Assembly (NCBI GenBank): GCA_947453695.1
Contig: CANGHW010000030.1
Coordinates: forward strand, 1 to 45,835
Length of the DNA: 45,835 nucleotides
Direction: 5' to 3'
From: Opitutia bacterium
GTDB lineage: Bacteria > Verrucomicrobiota > Verrucomicrobiia > Opitutales > Opitutaceae
Numbering within the stretch: position 1 is the stretch's first letter; every line of letters begins with the position of its first letter. Below are positions 1-8,459 of the stretch, in pieces. The notes below the pieces were generated by a model, which was given only the letters and a program-made list of their open reading frames with translations, ran no database searches and had not been told where the DNA came from. Both the position numbers and the translations under genes were made by a program.

Positions 1-2514
1 CTTGTTCTTAATGTCGATCTGATAGGTGGAAACGGAGACCGTGCCGGCCGGCTCGAGGTAATATTGGAGGCTCACGAAGATCTTGTTGGCATACTCGGGC
101 TTCATCTGGGGATTCGGAAGGGTGATGATGCGCTGGGTCTCATCGATGCTGGTGATGCCAGCGAGCTTGTCGTAGCCGGGGCGGAGGATCGACTGGTTGC
201 CCGCGACCTGCAGGACGAGATTCGGCGTGAACGAATACTTCGCGCCGCCACTCACGAACCAGTTTCCGTAGTCGCCATAGTGGGTCGAGCGCTCGCCGTT
301 GCGGTATTGGTAAACGATGTAGGGAATCGTGTTAACCGTGTAGCCGGCAGCGGTGACGACGGAGTCGGGACGCGGCTCAAACACGCGACCGATGTAGCGC
401 GTGCGCTCATGCCGGAGGCCGACATCGAGCCGCAATCGACCGAGCCGCGTGGAGCCTTCGACGTAACCGGAATCGATCTGCTCCTTGATACCGCGGGGAG
501 CAATGAACTCCTTGCGAAAGTTTCCGATGGTATCCGGCAGGAAGTGCGACGGATTGGCGACGAAGAGGTGGTGCAGCGCAGTGTTGTCCACGTAGGCCAA
601 ATTGAGCGAGGCGATGTTGCCGCCGATCTTGGGATCGAACGGGACGAAGTTCTGAAACACGGGAAACACGGTGGTCGGCGCCGTCTGCGAGCCGGCCGCG
701 CCCACGTAGGTCCAACTGCGGTCACCCTGACGCTCGACGTCGTGCGTCGTCAGCCGCGTCTTCGCGCCGGTCTCGAGCAACACGAGCAGGCCACCGAGGT
801 TGAGCGTCTTCTTTCCATCGAGATAGCCCTGGAAGACTTGGTTCTGGCCGGAGAGTTCACGGCTGCGAACGGAGTTCGCGTTGGTGTCGTTGCGCCCAAG
901 ACTCGCGGCCTCAGACCACGGCAATCCGGAACGTTGGGTGAGACGCCAACCGGGCTCGCTGGGGCTGTCGCGTTCGGCCATCCAACTCATTCGTGTCACC
1001 CGGGCGCCGACGGTCTGAAAGAAGCCGTTGTTGATGTCGCCATAGTGCGTGCGACTGCGGGAGTAGCCGCCGCCGCCAGCGAGCGTGAGATCGCCGAGCT
1101 TGTAGACGAGCTTCGGGGTGTAGGTGACGGTGTCGTTGAGGCGGTTGCGATGGCTCTGAGCCTCATCCATGCGGGTGTTGGCGTTGTTGGTCGCAAGGGC
1201 GATGACGCGAGTAAGCGTGGACGAAGGATCGATCTGCGCCGCGCTCGCGAGGAAGGTCACGGTGCGGTCGCCGTATTCGTCGTTGAAGTGGGCGCCGGTG
1301 GTGCGAAGCGAAAACACGAGCCCCTCGGCGATCCGATAGTCGAAACTGGCACCGAAGGAATCCCGGCGCGTGATTTTTGGGCCGACGCGGAAGGAAACGT
1401 TGGTGATGAACGGGCCACGCGCGAGATTGCTGAAATCGTAATTCGTCGTGCCGTTTTCCTGTTCGGTATAGGCGACGTTGGTGCTCACATTGAGCTGCAC
1501 GCCCAGCCGGCCACCAAACGACTCGCTGTAGCTGACTTTCGCGCCGGGAAACACTTTGAGATGATTGCCGTCGTCGGGGCCGGGAGTCTTGCGGAGCGTG
1601 AGGGCGTAGGCATTGCCGGTGAGAGTGGCCTCGGCCACGACCTCGCGTCCGCGGCGCTCGAAGGCACTTTTGCTTTTCAGGTTGATGCTGCCCGCCGTGG
1701 CGTCGGCATCCATTTTGGCAGTGAGTGTCTTGCTGACCTCGATGGACTCGATGCTGTTGATCGACGTTTGATCGAATTCGAAGCCGCGTGAACCCGCACC
1801 GAAGGAGGCGGACGAGGCGTTGGCCATGCGCATGCCGTCGATGCTGATGCCAACATAGGTCGGATCGAGGCCGCCGATCCGGGCGGCACGCGCCTCTGAT
1901 TTCGTGTAGTCGAGCACGACGCCCGGGATGTATTTCACGAACTCGCCGATGCTGCCGCTCGTGACGTCACCAAAGTTATCGGTCGCAACCGCGTTCATCA
2001 TGTTGAGCGCAGCGCGTTGATCCATGATGGCCTTGGCATTGCCCTCCCGCTCGGAAGAGACGACAAAAGATCCGAGCTTCACGAGCTCGCCCGCTGGCTG
2101 TGCGGCGGTGGCGGCGGGCCGGTAGGTCGAGCCGGTGAGTTCAAAGTTTTGCGTCGAAGTCTGACCGGCGCCAAGTGCGACCCTAGCAGCGGCGACCTCG
2201 TAACCGGTGAAGGTCACGGTGAGCGCACGGGAACCGGCGGGGACACCCGTGAGCACATAGGAGCCATCGTCGCCAGAATAGGCGACCGCATCCGTGCCGG
2301 TGACGCGAACCTCGGCACTGCGCACGTATTGCTGCGTGACGGGATTGAAAATCCGGCCGGTTATTTTTCCGACCGGGGGTGTTTGGGCCAGAACTGCGGT
2401 GGCGATCCCGGTGACGGCAAGCCATGAGCGGCCGCTGCGATAAAAAGCGCGAAGACTACGCGCGAAAGCGGCGGTGCAGCGCCACATGCCGCCGGAACGA
2501 CTTTCCCAGCTCAT
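1..2514 (-). CDS. TonB-dependent receptor, 3' end cut by window edge
   Basis: Outer-membrane TonB-dependent transporter for an unknown ligand. The frame is open from ATG 2514 to base 1 with no stop, so 838 codons are visible and the C-terminal end of the barrel is missing. Visible order: a basic N-terminus and hydrophobic stretch WLAVTGIATAVLA ending at an Ala-Gln cleavage site; a carboxypeptidase-regulatory-like beta-sandwich (GKITGRIFNP through TGYEVAAARVAL); a linker with a possible TonB box (KLGSFVVSSE); a plug domain (DNFGDVTSGSIGEFVKYIPG, ARIGGLDPTYVGISIDGMRM, SIESIEVSKTLTAKMDADA, then GSINLKSK); then many amphipathic barrel strands with aromatic-rich turns. The plug resembles the Xanthomonas/Caulobacter carbohydrate-receptor type. 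An ATG at 2487 with GGGAAAG upstream is an alternative start. It lies 88 bp downstream of a co-oriented SDR gene and is probably co-transcribed with it. Its position beside the divergent iol operon suggests, but does not show, polyol or sugar uptake. Confidence 0.93.
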   Translation of the reverse strand, partial: MSWESRSGGMWRCTAAFARSLRAFYRSGRSWLAVTGIATAVLAQTPPVGKITGRIFNPVTQQYVRSAEVRVTGTDAVAYSGDDGSYVLTGVPAGSRALTVTFTGYEVAAARVALGAGQTSTQNFELTGSTYRPAATAAQPAGELVKLGSFVVSSEREGNAKAIMDQRAALNMMNAVATDNFGDVTSGSIGEFVKYIPGVVLDYTKSEARAARIGGLDPTYVGISIDGMRMANASSASFGAGSRGFEFDQTSINSIESIEVSKTLTAKMDADATAGSINLKSKSAFERRGREVVAEATLTGNAYALTLRKTPGPDDGNHLKVFPGAKVSYSESFGGRLGVQLNVSTNVAYTEQENGTTNYDFSNLARGPFITNVSFRVGPKITRRDSFGASFDYRIAEGLVFSLRTTGAHFNDEYGDRTVTFLASAAQIDPSSTLTRVIALATNNANTRMDEAQSHRNRLNDTVTYTPKLVYKLGDLTLAGGGGYSRSRTHYGDINNGFFQTVGARVTRMSWMAERDSPSEPGWRLTQRSGLPWSEAASLGRNDTNANSVRSRELSGQNQVFQGYLDGKKTLNLGGLLVLLETGAKTRLTTHDVERQGDRSWTYVGAAGSQTAPTTVFPVFQNFVPFDPKIGGNIASLNLAYVDNTALHHLFVANPSHFLPDTIGNFRKEFIAPRGIKEQIDSGYVEGSTRLGRLRLDVGLRHERTRYIGRVFEPRPDSVVTAAGYTVNTIPYIVYQYRNGERSTHYGDYGNWFVSGGAKYSFTPNLVLQVAGNQSILRPGYDKLAGITSIDETQRIITLPNPQMKPEYANKIFVSLQYYLEPAGTVSVSTYQIDIKNK

Positions 2515-2602
2515 TACGATGACGGGATATCCGGTAAGGTATAAAATCCAGCTCGAGAGAGTGATGCTGGGTAGGGCCGCATCTTGGAGCCTTTCCCGCG
2601 AT

Positions 2603-3403
2603 TCAGAGCGACGCGAGCAATCCCCCGTCGATGGTCAGAATCTGGCCGTTGACGAAGTCGGACGCGGGGGACGCGAGGAATACAGCGGCACCGATCAAAT
2701 CATGCGGTTCACCCCAGCGACCGGCCGGCGTGCGGACACGAATGTGGCGCTCCAGCACGGGATCGGCGACTACCGGGGTGGTGAGCGACGTCCGAATGTA
2801 GCCCGGAGCAAGACCATTTGTCTGCACATTGTGAATCCCCCACTCCACCGCCATCGCCCGGGTAAGCATCTTTAGACCGCCCTTGGCGGCGGAATAGTTG
2901 GAGATGGTCGGCCGCGATATCTCGCTATTAAGCGAACAGATATTGATGAGCTTTCCGATCCGACGTCGGATCATACCCGGGATGACCGCACGGGACACGA
3001 GAAACGCACTGGTGAGATTTACGTCGAGGACTGCCTGCCACGACTCCAGGGGCATGGATTCAAGCGGTGCGCGGCGATGAATCCCGGCATTGTTTACCAG
3101 AATATCAATTGGACCGATGGTCGACTCGACACCCGATAACGCGGCCTGCACCGAGGCTTCTTCGGCCACGTTGAACAACAGTCCGGTCGCCGCGAATCCG
3201 TCGGCCTTCAGACCCGCCACCGCTTCCTCAAGGCGCAGCGGGTCCACATCGTTGAGCACAATGCTAGCGCCGGCTTGCGCCAGACCACGCGCCAAAGTCA
3301 GTCCAATCCCCTGCCCTGAACCGGTGACAAGGGCACGCCGGCCATGAAGGGAAAAGAGCGCGCCTCCCGTCGGAGGCAGCGGTGAAGTGGAAGCGCCGGA
3401 CAT
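2603..3403 (-). CDS. SDR oxidoreductase, gluconate 5-dehydrogenase-like
   Basis: Classical short-chain dehydrogenase/reductase of 266 residues, cytoplasmic. The Rossmann dinucleotide motif GSGQGIG and the NNAG motif are intact. The active site is present: Ser in INICSLNSE and YSAAK (Tyr-x-x-x-Lys) 13 residues later. The end FVNGQILTIDGGLLASL is typical of the family. The ICSxxSE context and overall pattern are closest to gluconate 5-dehydrogenase/KduD-like enzymes, which interconvert 5-keto and 5-hydroxy sugar acids; the exact substrate cannot be read from sequence. ATG 3403 was chosen; the frame extends upstream to a TTG at 3475, but that adds a non-conserved tail into the spacer. It is divergent from iolB and upstream of the TonB receptor. 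A role in inositol metabolism, such as oxidising the ring or reducing a 5-keto intermediate, is only inferred from position. Confidence 0.85.
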   Translation of the reverse strand: MSGASTSPLPPTGGALFSLHGRRALVTGSGQGIGLTLARGLAQAGASIVLNDVDPLRLEEAVAGLKADGFAATGLLFNVAEEASVQAALSGVESTIGPIDILVNNAGIHRRAPLESMPLESWQAVLDVNLTSAFLVSRAVIPGMIRRRIGKLINICSLNSEISRPTISNYSAAKGGLKMLTRAMAVEWGIHNVQTNGLAPGYIRTSLTTPVVADPVLERHIRVRTPAGRWGEPHDLIGAAVFLASPASDFVNGQILTIDGGLLASL

Positions 3404-3482
3404 AGCGAACAATTGAGGGGTATGGGTAGAACTAACGAGCGACAATCGCCGCTCGGAGCGGGAGTCACCCAGCAAAATGAGG

Positions 3483-3512
3483 TTGACCCGTGGCGCAATG
3501 AGAACGTTTACA
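3483..3512 (+). promoter_or_regulatory. Candidate iol promoter with LacI-family operator
   Basis: In the 137-bp spacer between the divergent SDR and iolB there is a near-consensus -35 box TTGACC at 3483-3488. It is followed by the imperfect palindrome TGAGAACGTTTACA at 3499-3512, whose central AACGTT and outer TG...CA are symmetric (10 of 14 positions). LacI-family regulators bind operators of this form (TGnnAACGTTnnCA). A weak -10 candidate overlaps the palindrome (TTTACA, 18-nt spacing). A repressor bound here would cover the core promoter of iolB and could also affect the minus-strand SDR. No regulator gene lies in the window. The operator form is seen directly; its function is inferred. 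Confidence 0.45.
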
Positions 3513-3540
3513 TTTTCTGCACGTTCCTGCGCCCCACCCC

Positions 3541-4380
3541 ATGGCTCACCTCGAAACCCTTCTTCGCGGCCCGAGTGCCGGCTTTCCCGTCGGCGTCACT
3601 CCGATCACTCGCGCCCGGCAAGCGGGTATCGTCACGACGGCCGAGCCGGAGATGGACTTTTGTATCTGCCGGCAGACCGCCGGACAGACGATCCCCGAGA
3701 CAGACCACCGGGAAACTGCATGGGTGCTGCTGGCGGGGGCAGCGGAACTGGAGTTTGCCGGCCGGTGCGAACGCGTCAGCCGCACCAGCCTTTTTGATGA
3801 TCCGCCGACGGCACTCCACCTCGGCCCGGCGACTGCCGTTACCGTGCGAGCCCTGGCCGAGGGAACCGAATGGGCGGTGGTGCGCACGGTGAACGAACGC
3901 CGATTTGCGCCCACGCTCTACCGTCCGTCTGATCTCAAGCCCGAGTATCGCGGCGCCGGCCTCGTGCAGAACGCCTGCCTCCGCAATGTGCGCCTAATCT
4001 TCGACTATACTACCCGACCCGAGGCCAATCTCGTGCTCGGCGAGGTGGTGAACTACCCGGGACGTTGGTCCAGTTATCCGCCTCACCATCACGACCAACC
4101 GGAGATCTACCACTACCGCTTCACCCATCCCGCCGGCTACGGTCACGCCGAGCTGGGCGAGGACGTCGTCAAGGTCCGCTCCGGTGACACCACCGTGATT
4201 CCGCCCGGCCTTGATCACGCGCAAGTCTCGGCGCCCGGCTACGGCATGTATTACCTTTGGTTCATCCGCCACCTGCCTGGCAACCCCTACACCGGTTTCA
4301 CATTTACCGAAGAACATCGCTGGACCCTCGACGCCACCCAACAGGGCTGGCAGCCGCCGGCCCTCCCCTCTTCTCCCTAG
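3541..4380 (+). CDS. iolB: 5-deoxy-glucuronate isomerase
   Basis: Cytoplasmic IolB/KduI-family bicupin that converts 5-deoxy-D-glucuronate to 5-dehydro-2-deoxy-D-gluconate, a step of myo-inositol catabolism. It has 279 residues, near the usual length of about 270. The signature is clear: WSSYPPHHHDQPEIYHYRF near residues 175-193 provides the metal-binding His cluster and Glu of the second cupin. It is followed by the GDTTVIPPGLDHAQVSAPGYGMYYLWF segment in several short motifs typical of IolB. The ATG at 3541 is preceded by a pyrimidine-rich leader (gttcctgcgccccacccc) with no Shine-Dalgarno sequence. It is the first gene of the plus-strand operon, 20 bp before iolD. Confidence 0.95.
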   Translation: MAHLETLLRGPSAGFPVGVTPITRARQAGIVTTAEPEMDFCICRQTAGQTIPETDHRETAWVLLAGAAELEFAGRCERVSRTSLFDDPPTALHLGPATAVTVRALAEGTEWAVVRTVNERRFAPTLYRPSDLKPEYRGAGLVQNACLRNVRLIFDYTTRPEANLVLGEVVNYPGRWSSYPPHHHDQPEIYHYRFTHPAGYGHAELGEDVVKVRSGDTTVIPPGLDHAQVSAPGYGMYYLWFIRHLPGNPYTGFTFTEEHRWTLDATQQGWQPPALPSSP

Positions 4381-4400
4381 CCCCACCCTACCCTTTACCG

Positions 4401-6269
4401 ATGAGCAAAACGGTTTCCCTCAGCATGGCCGCCGCGCTGGTCCAATTCCTCCAGCGCCAATACATTCGCCGAGACGGCGTCGAGCACCGCCTGATCCATG
4501 GGGTCTGGGGCATCTTCGGCCACGGCAACGTCACCGGCTTCGGTCAAGCGCTGGAGGAATTCGGCGGCCGCTCTCTCCCCTATCGCCAAGCCAAAAACGA
4601 GCAGGGCATGGTCCACGCCGCCGTGGCGTTTGCGAAAGCCCGCCAGCGACTGGGCACCTACGCGTGCACGAGCTCCATCGGGCCGGGAGCAACCAACATG
4701 TTGACCGGCGCAGCCGTCGCGACCGTCAATCGCCTGCCCGTGCTGCTGCTGCCCGGGGATATCTTTGCGAACCGCCGCCCCGGCCCTGTGCTGCAGCAAC
4801 TGGAGTTTCCCGGCAGCCAGGATGTCTCGGTCAACGACTGCTTCCGGCCCGTGTCGAAATACTGGGATCGCATCAATCGGCCCGAACAGCTCCTCACCGC
4901 GCTGCCCGAGGCGATGCGTATCCTCGCCGATCCGGCGGAGACTGGCGCGGTGACCATCGCAATGCCGGAAGACGTGCAGGCCGAGACCGGACTCTTTCCC
5001 ACGCACTTCTTCGAGAAACGCACTTACACCATCGAGCGCCCTGGCTGCTCAGCCGAGGTGCTGCGGGACGCTGTGGCAGCGATCCGCGCCGCGAAGCGCC
5101 CCTACCTCGTCGCAGGCGGCGGCGTGCATTACTCCGACGCAACCGCAGCGCTCGCACAATTCTGTGCAGCCACCGGTATCCCAGTCGGCGTCACCCAAGC
5201 CGGCAAAGGCGCCCTGCTCGACAACCACTCGTCATGCCTCGGCGCGGTCGGCGTGACTGGCACGGCTGCGGCCAACGCTCTCGCCCTCGACGCCGATCTC
5301 GTGATCAACGTCGGCACACGACTGAGCGACTTTACGACGGCCTCGAAGAGCCAGTGGCAAAACCCACGCGTGCGCTTCCTCGGCATCAACATCGTCGCCG
5401 CCGACGCCCGCAAACACGGCGCCCTCCCCCTCGTGGGCGACGCGCGAGCCATTCTCCTCCAGCTCACTCAGGCACTCAACGGATGGAAGATAACTTCCGC
5501 CCATCGCACTGCGATCGCCCGGGCACGCGAAAAATGGTCCGCCACCCGCGCCACGCTCGTCGCGCCGAAACGTGGAGTTCTGCTCACGCAGGCCCAGGTC
5601 ATCGATACCCTCAATGAAGCCTGCGGCACCACCGGCACCGTGATCCACGCCTCAGGCGGAATTCCCGGTGACATCCACAAGCTCTGGCGTTCACAGGCGG
5701 CCCACGACTACCACTCCGAATACGGCTACTCGTGCATGGGCTACGAAATCGCCGGCGCCCTTGGCATCAAACTCGCGGAGCCCAAACGCGAGGTCTACGC
5801 CTTCCTCGGCGACGGCAGCTACCTCATGCTCCATACCGAGATCGTGACCGCCGTGCAGGAAGGGCTGCGCCTCACCATCGTCGTCTGCGACAACCATGGC
5901 TTTGGCTGCATTCACGGCCTCCAGCGCGGCAGTGGTGGCAAGAGCTTCGGCAACGAATTTCGCCACCGCACAAGCACGCAGGCGCGGCTGGAAGGCCAGC
6001 CGGTCGACGTCGATTTCGCCAAGAACGCCGAGAGCCTCGGCGCCACCGGTCTGCGAGCCAATACCCTCGGCGAACTCCGTGAGGCCCTCGCGCAAGCGAA
6101 GGCCGCCAAAGGGGTCGTAGTGATCCACGTCCCGGTGCCCGCCGACGTGCGCCTGCCCGGCTACTCGTGGTGGGACGTGCCGGTTTCGGCCACGTCAAAG
6201 GTTCCCGGCGTGAAAGCAGCGCGCGCGGCCTACGACCGGGCGCTACAGAAACAAAAATTCTACTACTAA
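4401..6269 (+). CDS. iolD: 3D-(3,5/4)-trihydroxycyclohexane-1,2-dione hydrolase
   Basis: Thiamine-diphosphate enzyme of 622 residues (B. subtilis IolD about 637) that hydrolyses the cyclic dione made by IolE to 5-deoxy-glucuronate. The N-terminal pyrimidine domain has the activating glutamate in KNEQGMVHAAVAFAK (Glu68). A central domain follows (PYLVAGGGVHYSD, CLGAVGVTG, VINVGTRLSDF). The C-terminal pyrophosphate domain carries the GDG...N motif (GDGSYL near residue 471, CDNHGFG near 497). ATG 4401 begins MSKTVSLSMAAALVQFL; the open frame extends upstream to 4257, overlapping iolB, but that part is non-conserved. The leader ccctaccctttaccg has no Shine-Dalgarno sequence. It lies between iolB and iolE in the same direction. 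Confidence 0.96.
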   Translation: MSKTVSLSMAAALVQFLQRQYIRRDGVEHRLIHGVWGIFGHGNVTGFGQALEEFGGRSLPYRQAKNEQGMVHAAVAFAKARQRLGTYACTSSIGPGATNMLTGAAVATVNRLPVLLLPGDIFANRRPGPVLQQLEFPGSQDVSVNDCFRPVSKYWDRINRPEQLLTALPEAMRILADPAETGAVTIAMPEDVQAETGLFPTHFFEKRTYTIERPGCSAEVLRDAVAAIRAAKRPYLVAGGGVHYSDATAALAQFCAATGIPVGVTQAGKGALLDNHSSCLGAVGVTGTAAANALALDADLVINVGTRLSDFTTASKSQWQNPRVRFLGINIVAADARKHGALPLVGDARAILLQLTQALNGWKITSAHRTAIARAREKWSATRATLVAPKRGVLLTQAQVIDTLNEACGTTGTVIHASGGIPGDIHKLWRSQAAHDYHSEYGYSCMGYEIAGALGIKLAEPKREVYAFLGDGSYLMLHTEIVTAVQEGLRLTIVVCDNHGFGCIHGLQRGSGGKSFGNEFRHRTSTQARLEGQPVDVDFAKNAESLGATGLRANTLGELREALAQAKAAKGVVVIHVPVPADVRLPGYSWWDVPVSATSKVPGVKAARAAYDRALQKQKFYY

Positions 6270-6357
6270 TATCTTCGGTGCGGGCTCCGTGTGGCCACCG
6301 AAAGAGGAAACTCCGCCCCGCCTGTCCCACCGCCCTCGCCGCCCAATCTAGAATTCC

Positions 6358-7269
6358 ATGTCCTCCCCTGTTCATCTCCATTCCGACTGCCTGGTCGGTG
6401 CCAATCCGATTATCTGGAGCAACGACGATTTCGACGATCTCGCAGGCGACGTGCCGCTTGACACCATTCTCGGTGAAATGCGCTCCGCCGGTTTCGCCGG
6501 CAGTGAGTTGGGGCACGCCTATCCGCGCACGCCCGTGGCGTTGGCCGAACCACTGGCTCGCCATCATCTCCGCCTCGTGAGCGGCTGGCACTCCACCTAC
6601 CTTGCGTCAGCTGACCTCGCGATCGAAGAGCGGAATTTCCGGGCCCACCTCACTCTCCTCAAGACGCTCGGCGCCCGCGTGGCTATCGTAGCAGAGTGCA
6701 CTCGCTGTATTCACGGGAACCGCGACGCCGCGCTGAGTTTCGATGACCAGCCCGGCCCGCGCCTCACCGAAGCCGAGTGGCCTCGATTCATCGCCGGGAT
6801 GAAACACCTCGCTGCCGTGGCCACGACCGAGGAGATACGCATCGTCTATCACCATCACATGGGGACCGTCATCCAGGGCGAAGCCGACCTCGACCGCCTG
6901 CTCGCCAGCGTGCCGGAAATATCCCTCCTGCTCGATGCGGGACACCTCGCCTTTGCCGGCATCGATCCCGTCGCCGTCGCGCAACGCTACTCGGCGCGCA
7001 TAGGTCACGTGCATTTGAAAAGCGTGCGCACGGAAGTCCTCGCCCGCGTGCAGCGCGAAGGTTGGTCTTTCTACCGTGCGGTGGCCAACGGAGTCTTCAC
7101 CGTGGCCGGCGACGGCTGCGTCAACTACCCAGCCATCTTTGCGATCCTGGCCGCGGCCGACTATCGCGGCTGGCTAGTCGTCGAGGCGGAGGAAGATCCG
7201 ATCAAGGTCCCCGCGCTGCCCAAGGCAAAAGCGGCGCGCGACTATGTGAGAAAACAAGCTGGCGTGTGA
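6358..7269 (+). CDS. iolE: Inosose dehydratase
   Basis: Xylose-isomerase-like TIM-barrel enzyme of 303 residues, the usual IolE length, that dehydrates 2-keto-myo-inositol (inosose) to the trihydroxycyclohexane dione used by IolD. Hallmarks are the N-terminal NPIIWSNDDF stretch, AGFAGSELGHAYPR, YHHHMGT, and the metal-ligand segments LLLDAGHLAFAG (Asp), IGHVHLKSV (His) and VVEAEEDPIK (Glu). It follows iolD by 88 bp and precedes the transaldolase by 50 bp, all co-oriented. The inositol dehydrogenase IolG that makes its substrate is not in this window. Confidence 0.95.
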   Translation: MSSPVHLHSDCLVGANPIIWSNDDFDDLAGDVPLDTILGEMRSAGFAGSELGHAYPRTPVALAEPLARHHLRLVSGWHSTYLASADLAIEERNFRAHLTLLKTLGARVAIVAECTRCIHGNRDAALSFDDQPGPRLTEAEWPRFIAGMKHLAAVATTEEIRIVYHHHMGTVIQGEADLDRLLASVPEISLLLDAGHLAFAGIDPVAVAQRYSARIGHVHLKSVRTEVLARVQREGWSFYRAVANGVFTVAGDGCVNYPAIFAILAAADYRGWLVVEAEEDPIKVPALPKAKAARDYVRKQAGV

Positions 7270-7319
7270 TGCACCACGTCTCTCCCGGTAACCCACGGCA
7301 CTAACGCGACCCGACCTCA

Positions 7320-8381
7320 ATGTCCCCTTCCCGCATGTCACAAATGTCGGCGCTCGGCGCCGACTGGTGGAATGATTCCGGCGTGCCCGCCGAGCTCTCC
7401 GAAGCGGTCGCCCTCGGCGCCGTGGGCGGCACGTCAAATCCCGTCATCGTCTCGCAGGCCGTCAAAGCCCAACCGGCACTCTGTAATCCGATCATCGACC
7501 GCCTGCTCGTGGAGAATCCGTCGGATACCGAGGACGACATCGCGTGGAAACTGCTGCACACGCTCGCCATCGATGCGGCGTCCCGGCTCTTGCCCGTCTT
7601 CTCGGCCACCCGTGGCGCAAAAGGGTTTCTGTCGGCGCAGGTAAATCCGAAATACTATCCGAGCTTCGATCTGATGGTTGCGCAGGCCACCCAGCTCGCG
7701 GCGCTGGCACCCAATATCGCGATCAAGGCACCGGCCACGGAAGTCGGCATCGCGGCGATGGAGGAGATGACAGCGCGAGGAATTCGGGTGAATGCCACTG
7801 TGAGTTTCTCGGTCGCTCAGGCTATCGCCGTCTCTGCGGCCCTCGAACGTGGACTCAAGCGGGCCCGCGCCGCAGGGCGCGATGCCGATACGATCCGCCC
7901 TTACATCACGCTCATGATCGGCCGGGTGGATGACCAGTTGAAGCGCGTAGCCGAAAAGGAGCACATCACGACCACGCCCGGAACAGTCGACTGGGCGGGC
8001 ATCGCGGTGTTCAAGAACGCCCACCGAATCTTCCAGCAACGCGGCCTCCCCGGAACCCTGCTCGCCGCCGCCTATCGCCACGAAGGACACTGGTCGCAAA
8101 TCATCGGTCGCGAAGTGCTGCAAACGGTGCCCTACGTGTGGTGGACCAAGTTTAACACCGCCACGACTGAACCACGATTGACGATCAACGATCCAGTGGA
8201 GGGCGGCATCCTCGCCGAGCTCCGCGCCAAGTTCCCGGACTTTGTGCGCGCCCACGATGAAGGCGGCATGCGACCGGCAGACTTCCTCGGCTACGGCGCG
8301 ACGCAGCATACGCTGAGTCAATTCCTCGGCGGATATGGCGATTTGGTTTCGTCGGTTCGCTCGCGAATGCTGACGGTATAG
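7320..8381 (+). CDS. Transaldolase-family enzyme in iol operon
   Basis: Class I (Schiff-base) transaldolase-family TIM barrel of 353 residues. By comparison with E. coli TalB: Asp19 (NDSG) matches Asp17, Asn40 (GGTSNP) matches Asn35, Lys136 (NIAIKAPAT) is the Schiff-base lysine, Thr160 (NATVSFS) matches Thr156, and Arg202 (MIGR) and Arg253 (AAYRHEG) match the phosphate-binding arginines. Two positions differ: the TalB Glu96 site is Gln107 (GFLSAQVNP), as in fructose-6-phosphate aldolase, and the Phe178 site appears to be Met199. These matches were made by eye. The gene sits where iolC and iolJ would be expected and is followed by mmsA. Inferred role: transfer the dihydroxyacetone unit of 5-dehydro-2-deoxygluconate to glyceraldehyde-3-phosphate, releasing malonate semialdehyde. 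An ordinary pentose-phosphate role remains possible. ATG 7320 was chosen; the internal ATGs at codons 6 and 9 are alternatives. Confidence 0.88.
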   Translation: MSPSRMSQMSALGADWWNDSGVPAELSEAVALGAVGGTSNPVIVSQAVKAQPALCNPIIDRLLVENPSDTEDDIAWKLLHTLAIDAASRLLPVFSATRGAKGFLSAQVNPKYYPSFDLMVAQATQLAALAPNIAIKAPATEVGIAAMEEMTARGIRVNATVSFSVAQAIAVSAALERGLKRARAAGRDADTIRPYITLMIGRVDDQLKRVAEKEHITTTPGTVDWAGIAVFKNAHRIFQQRGLPGTLLAAAYRHEGHWSQIIGREVLQTVPYVWWTKFNTATTEPRLTINDPVEGGILAELRAKFPDFVRAHDEGGMRPADFLGYGATQHTLSQFLGGYGDLVSSVRSRMLTV

Positions 8382-8391
8382 GGCAGCGGCT

Positions 8392-8407
8392 CCACTCGCT
8401 CACGCTC
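8392..8407 (+). repeat. 16-bp repeat CCACTCGCTCACGCTC, copy 1
   Basis: Exact 16-nt sequence found 11 nt after the transaldolase stop codon, in the 78-bp gap before mmsA. An identical copy follows mmsA at 9969-9984. No strong hairpin is formed. It may be a dispersed intergenic repeat or a 3'-end element; the function is unknown. Confidence 0.5.
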
Positions 8408-8459
8408 TCGGCCACAAACACTCAAACCGGGCGTCTCAGAACGGCGCCCCTACCAATTT

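Noticed and set aside
64..1791. 575-codon plus-strand open frame
   Set aside because: It is antisense to the TonB-dependent receptor, whose plug and barrel motifs are clear on the minus strand; the product has no recognisable domain and the codon pattern is a high-GC shadow.
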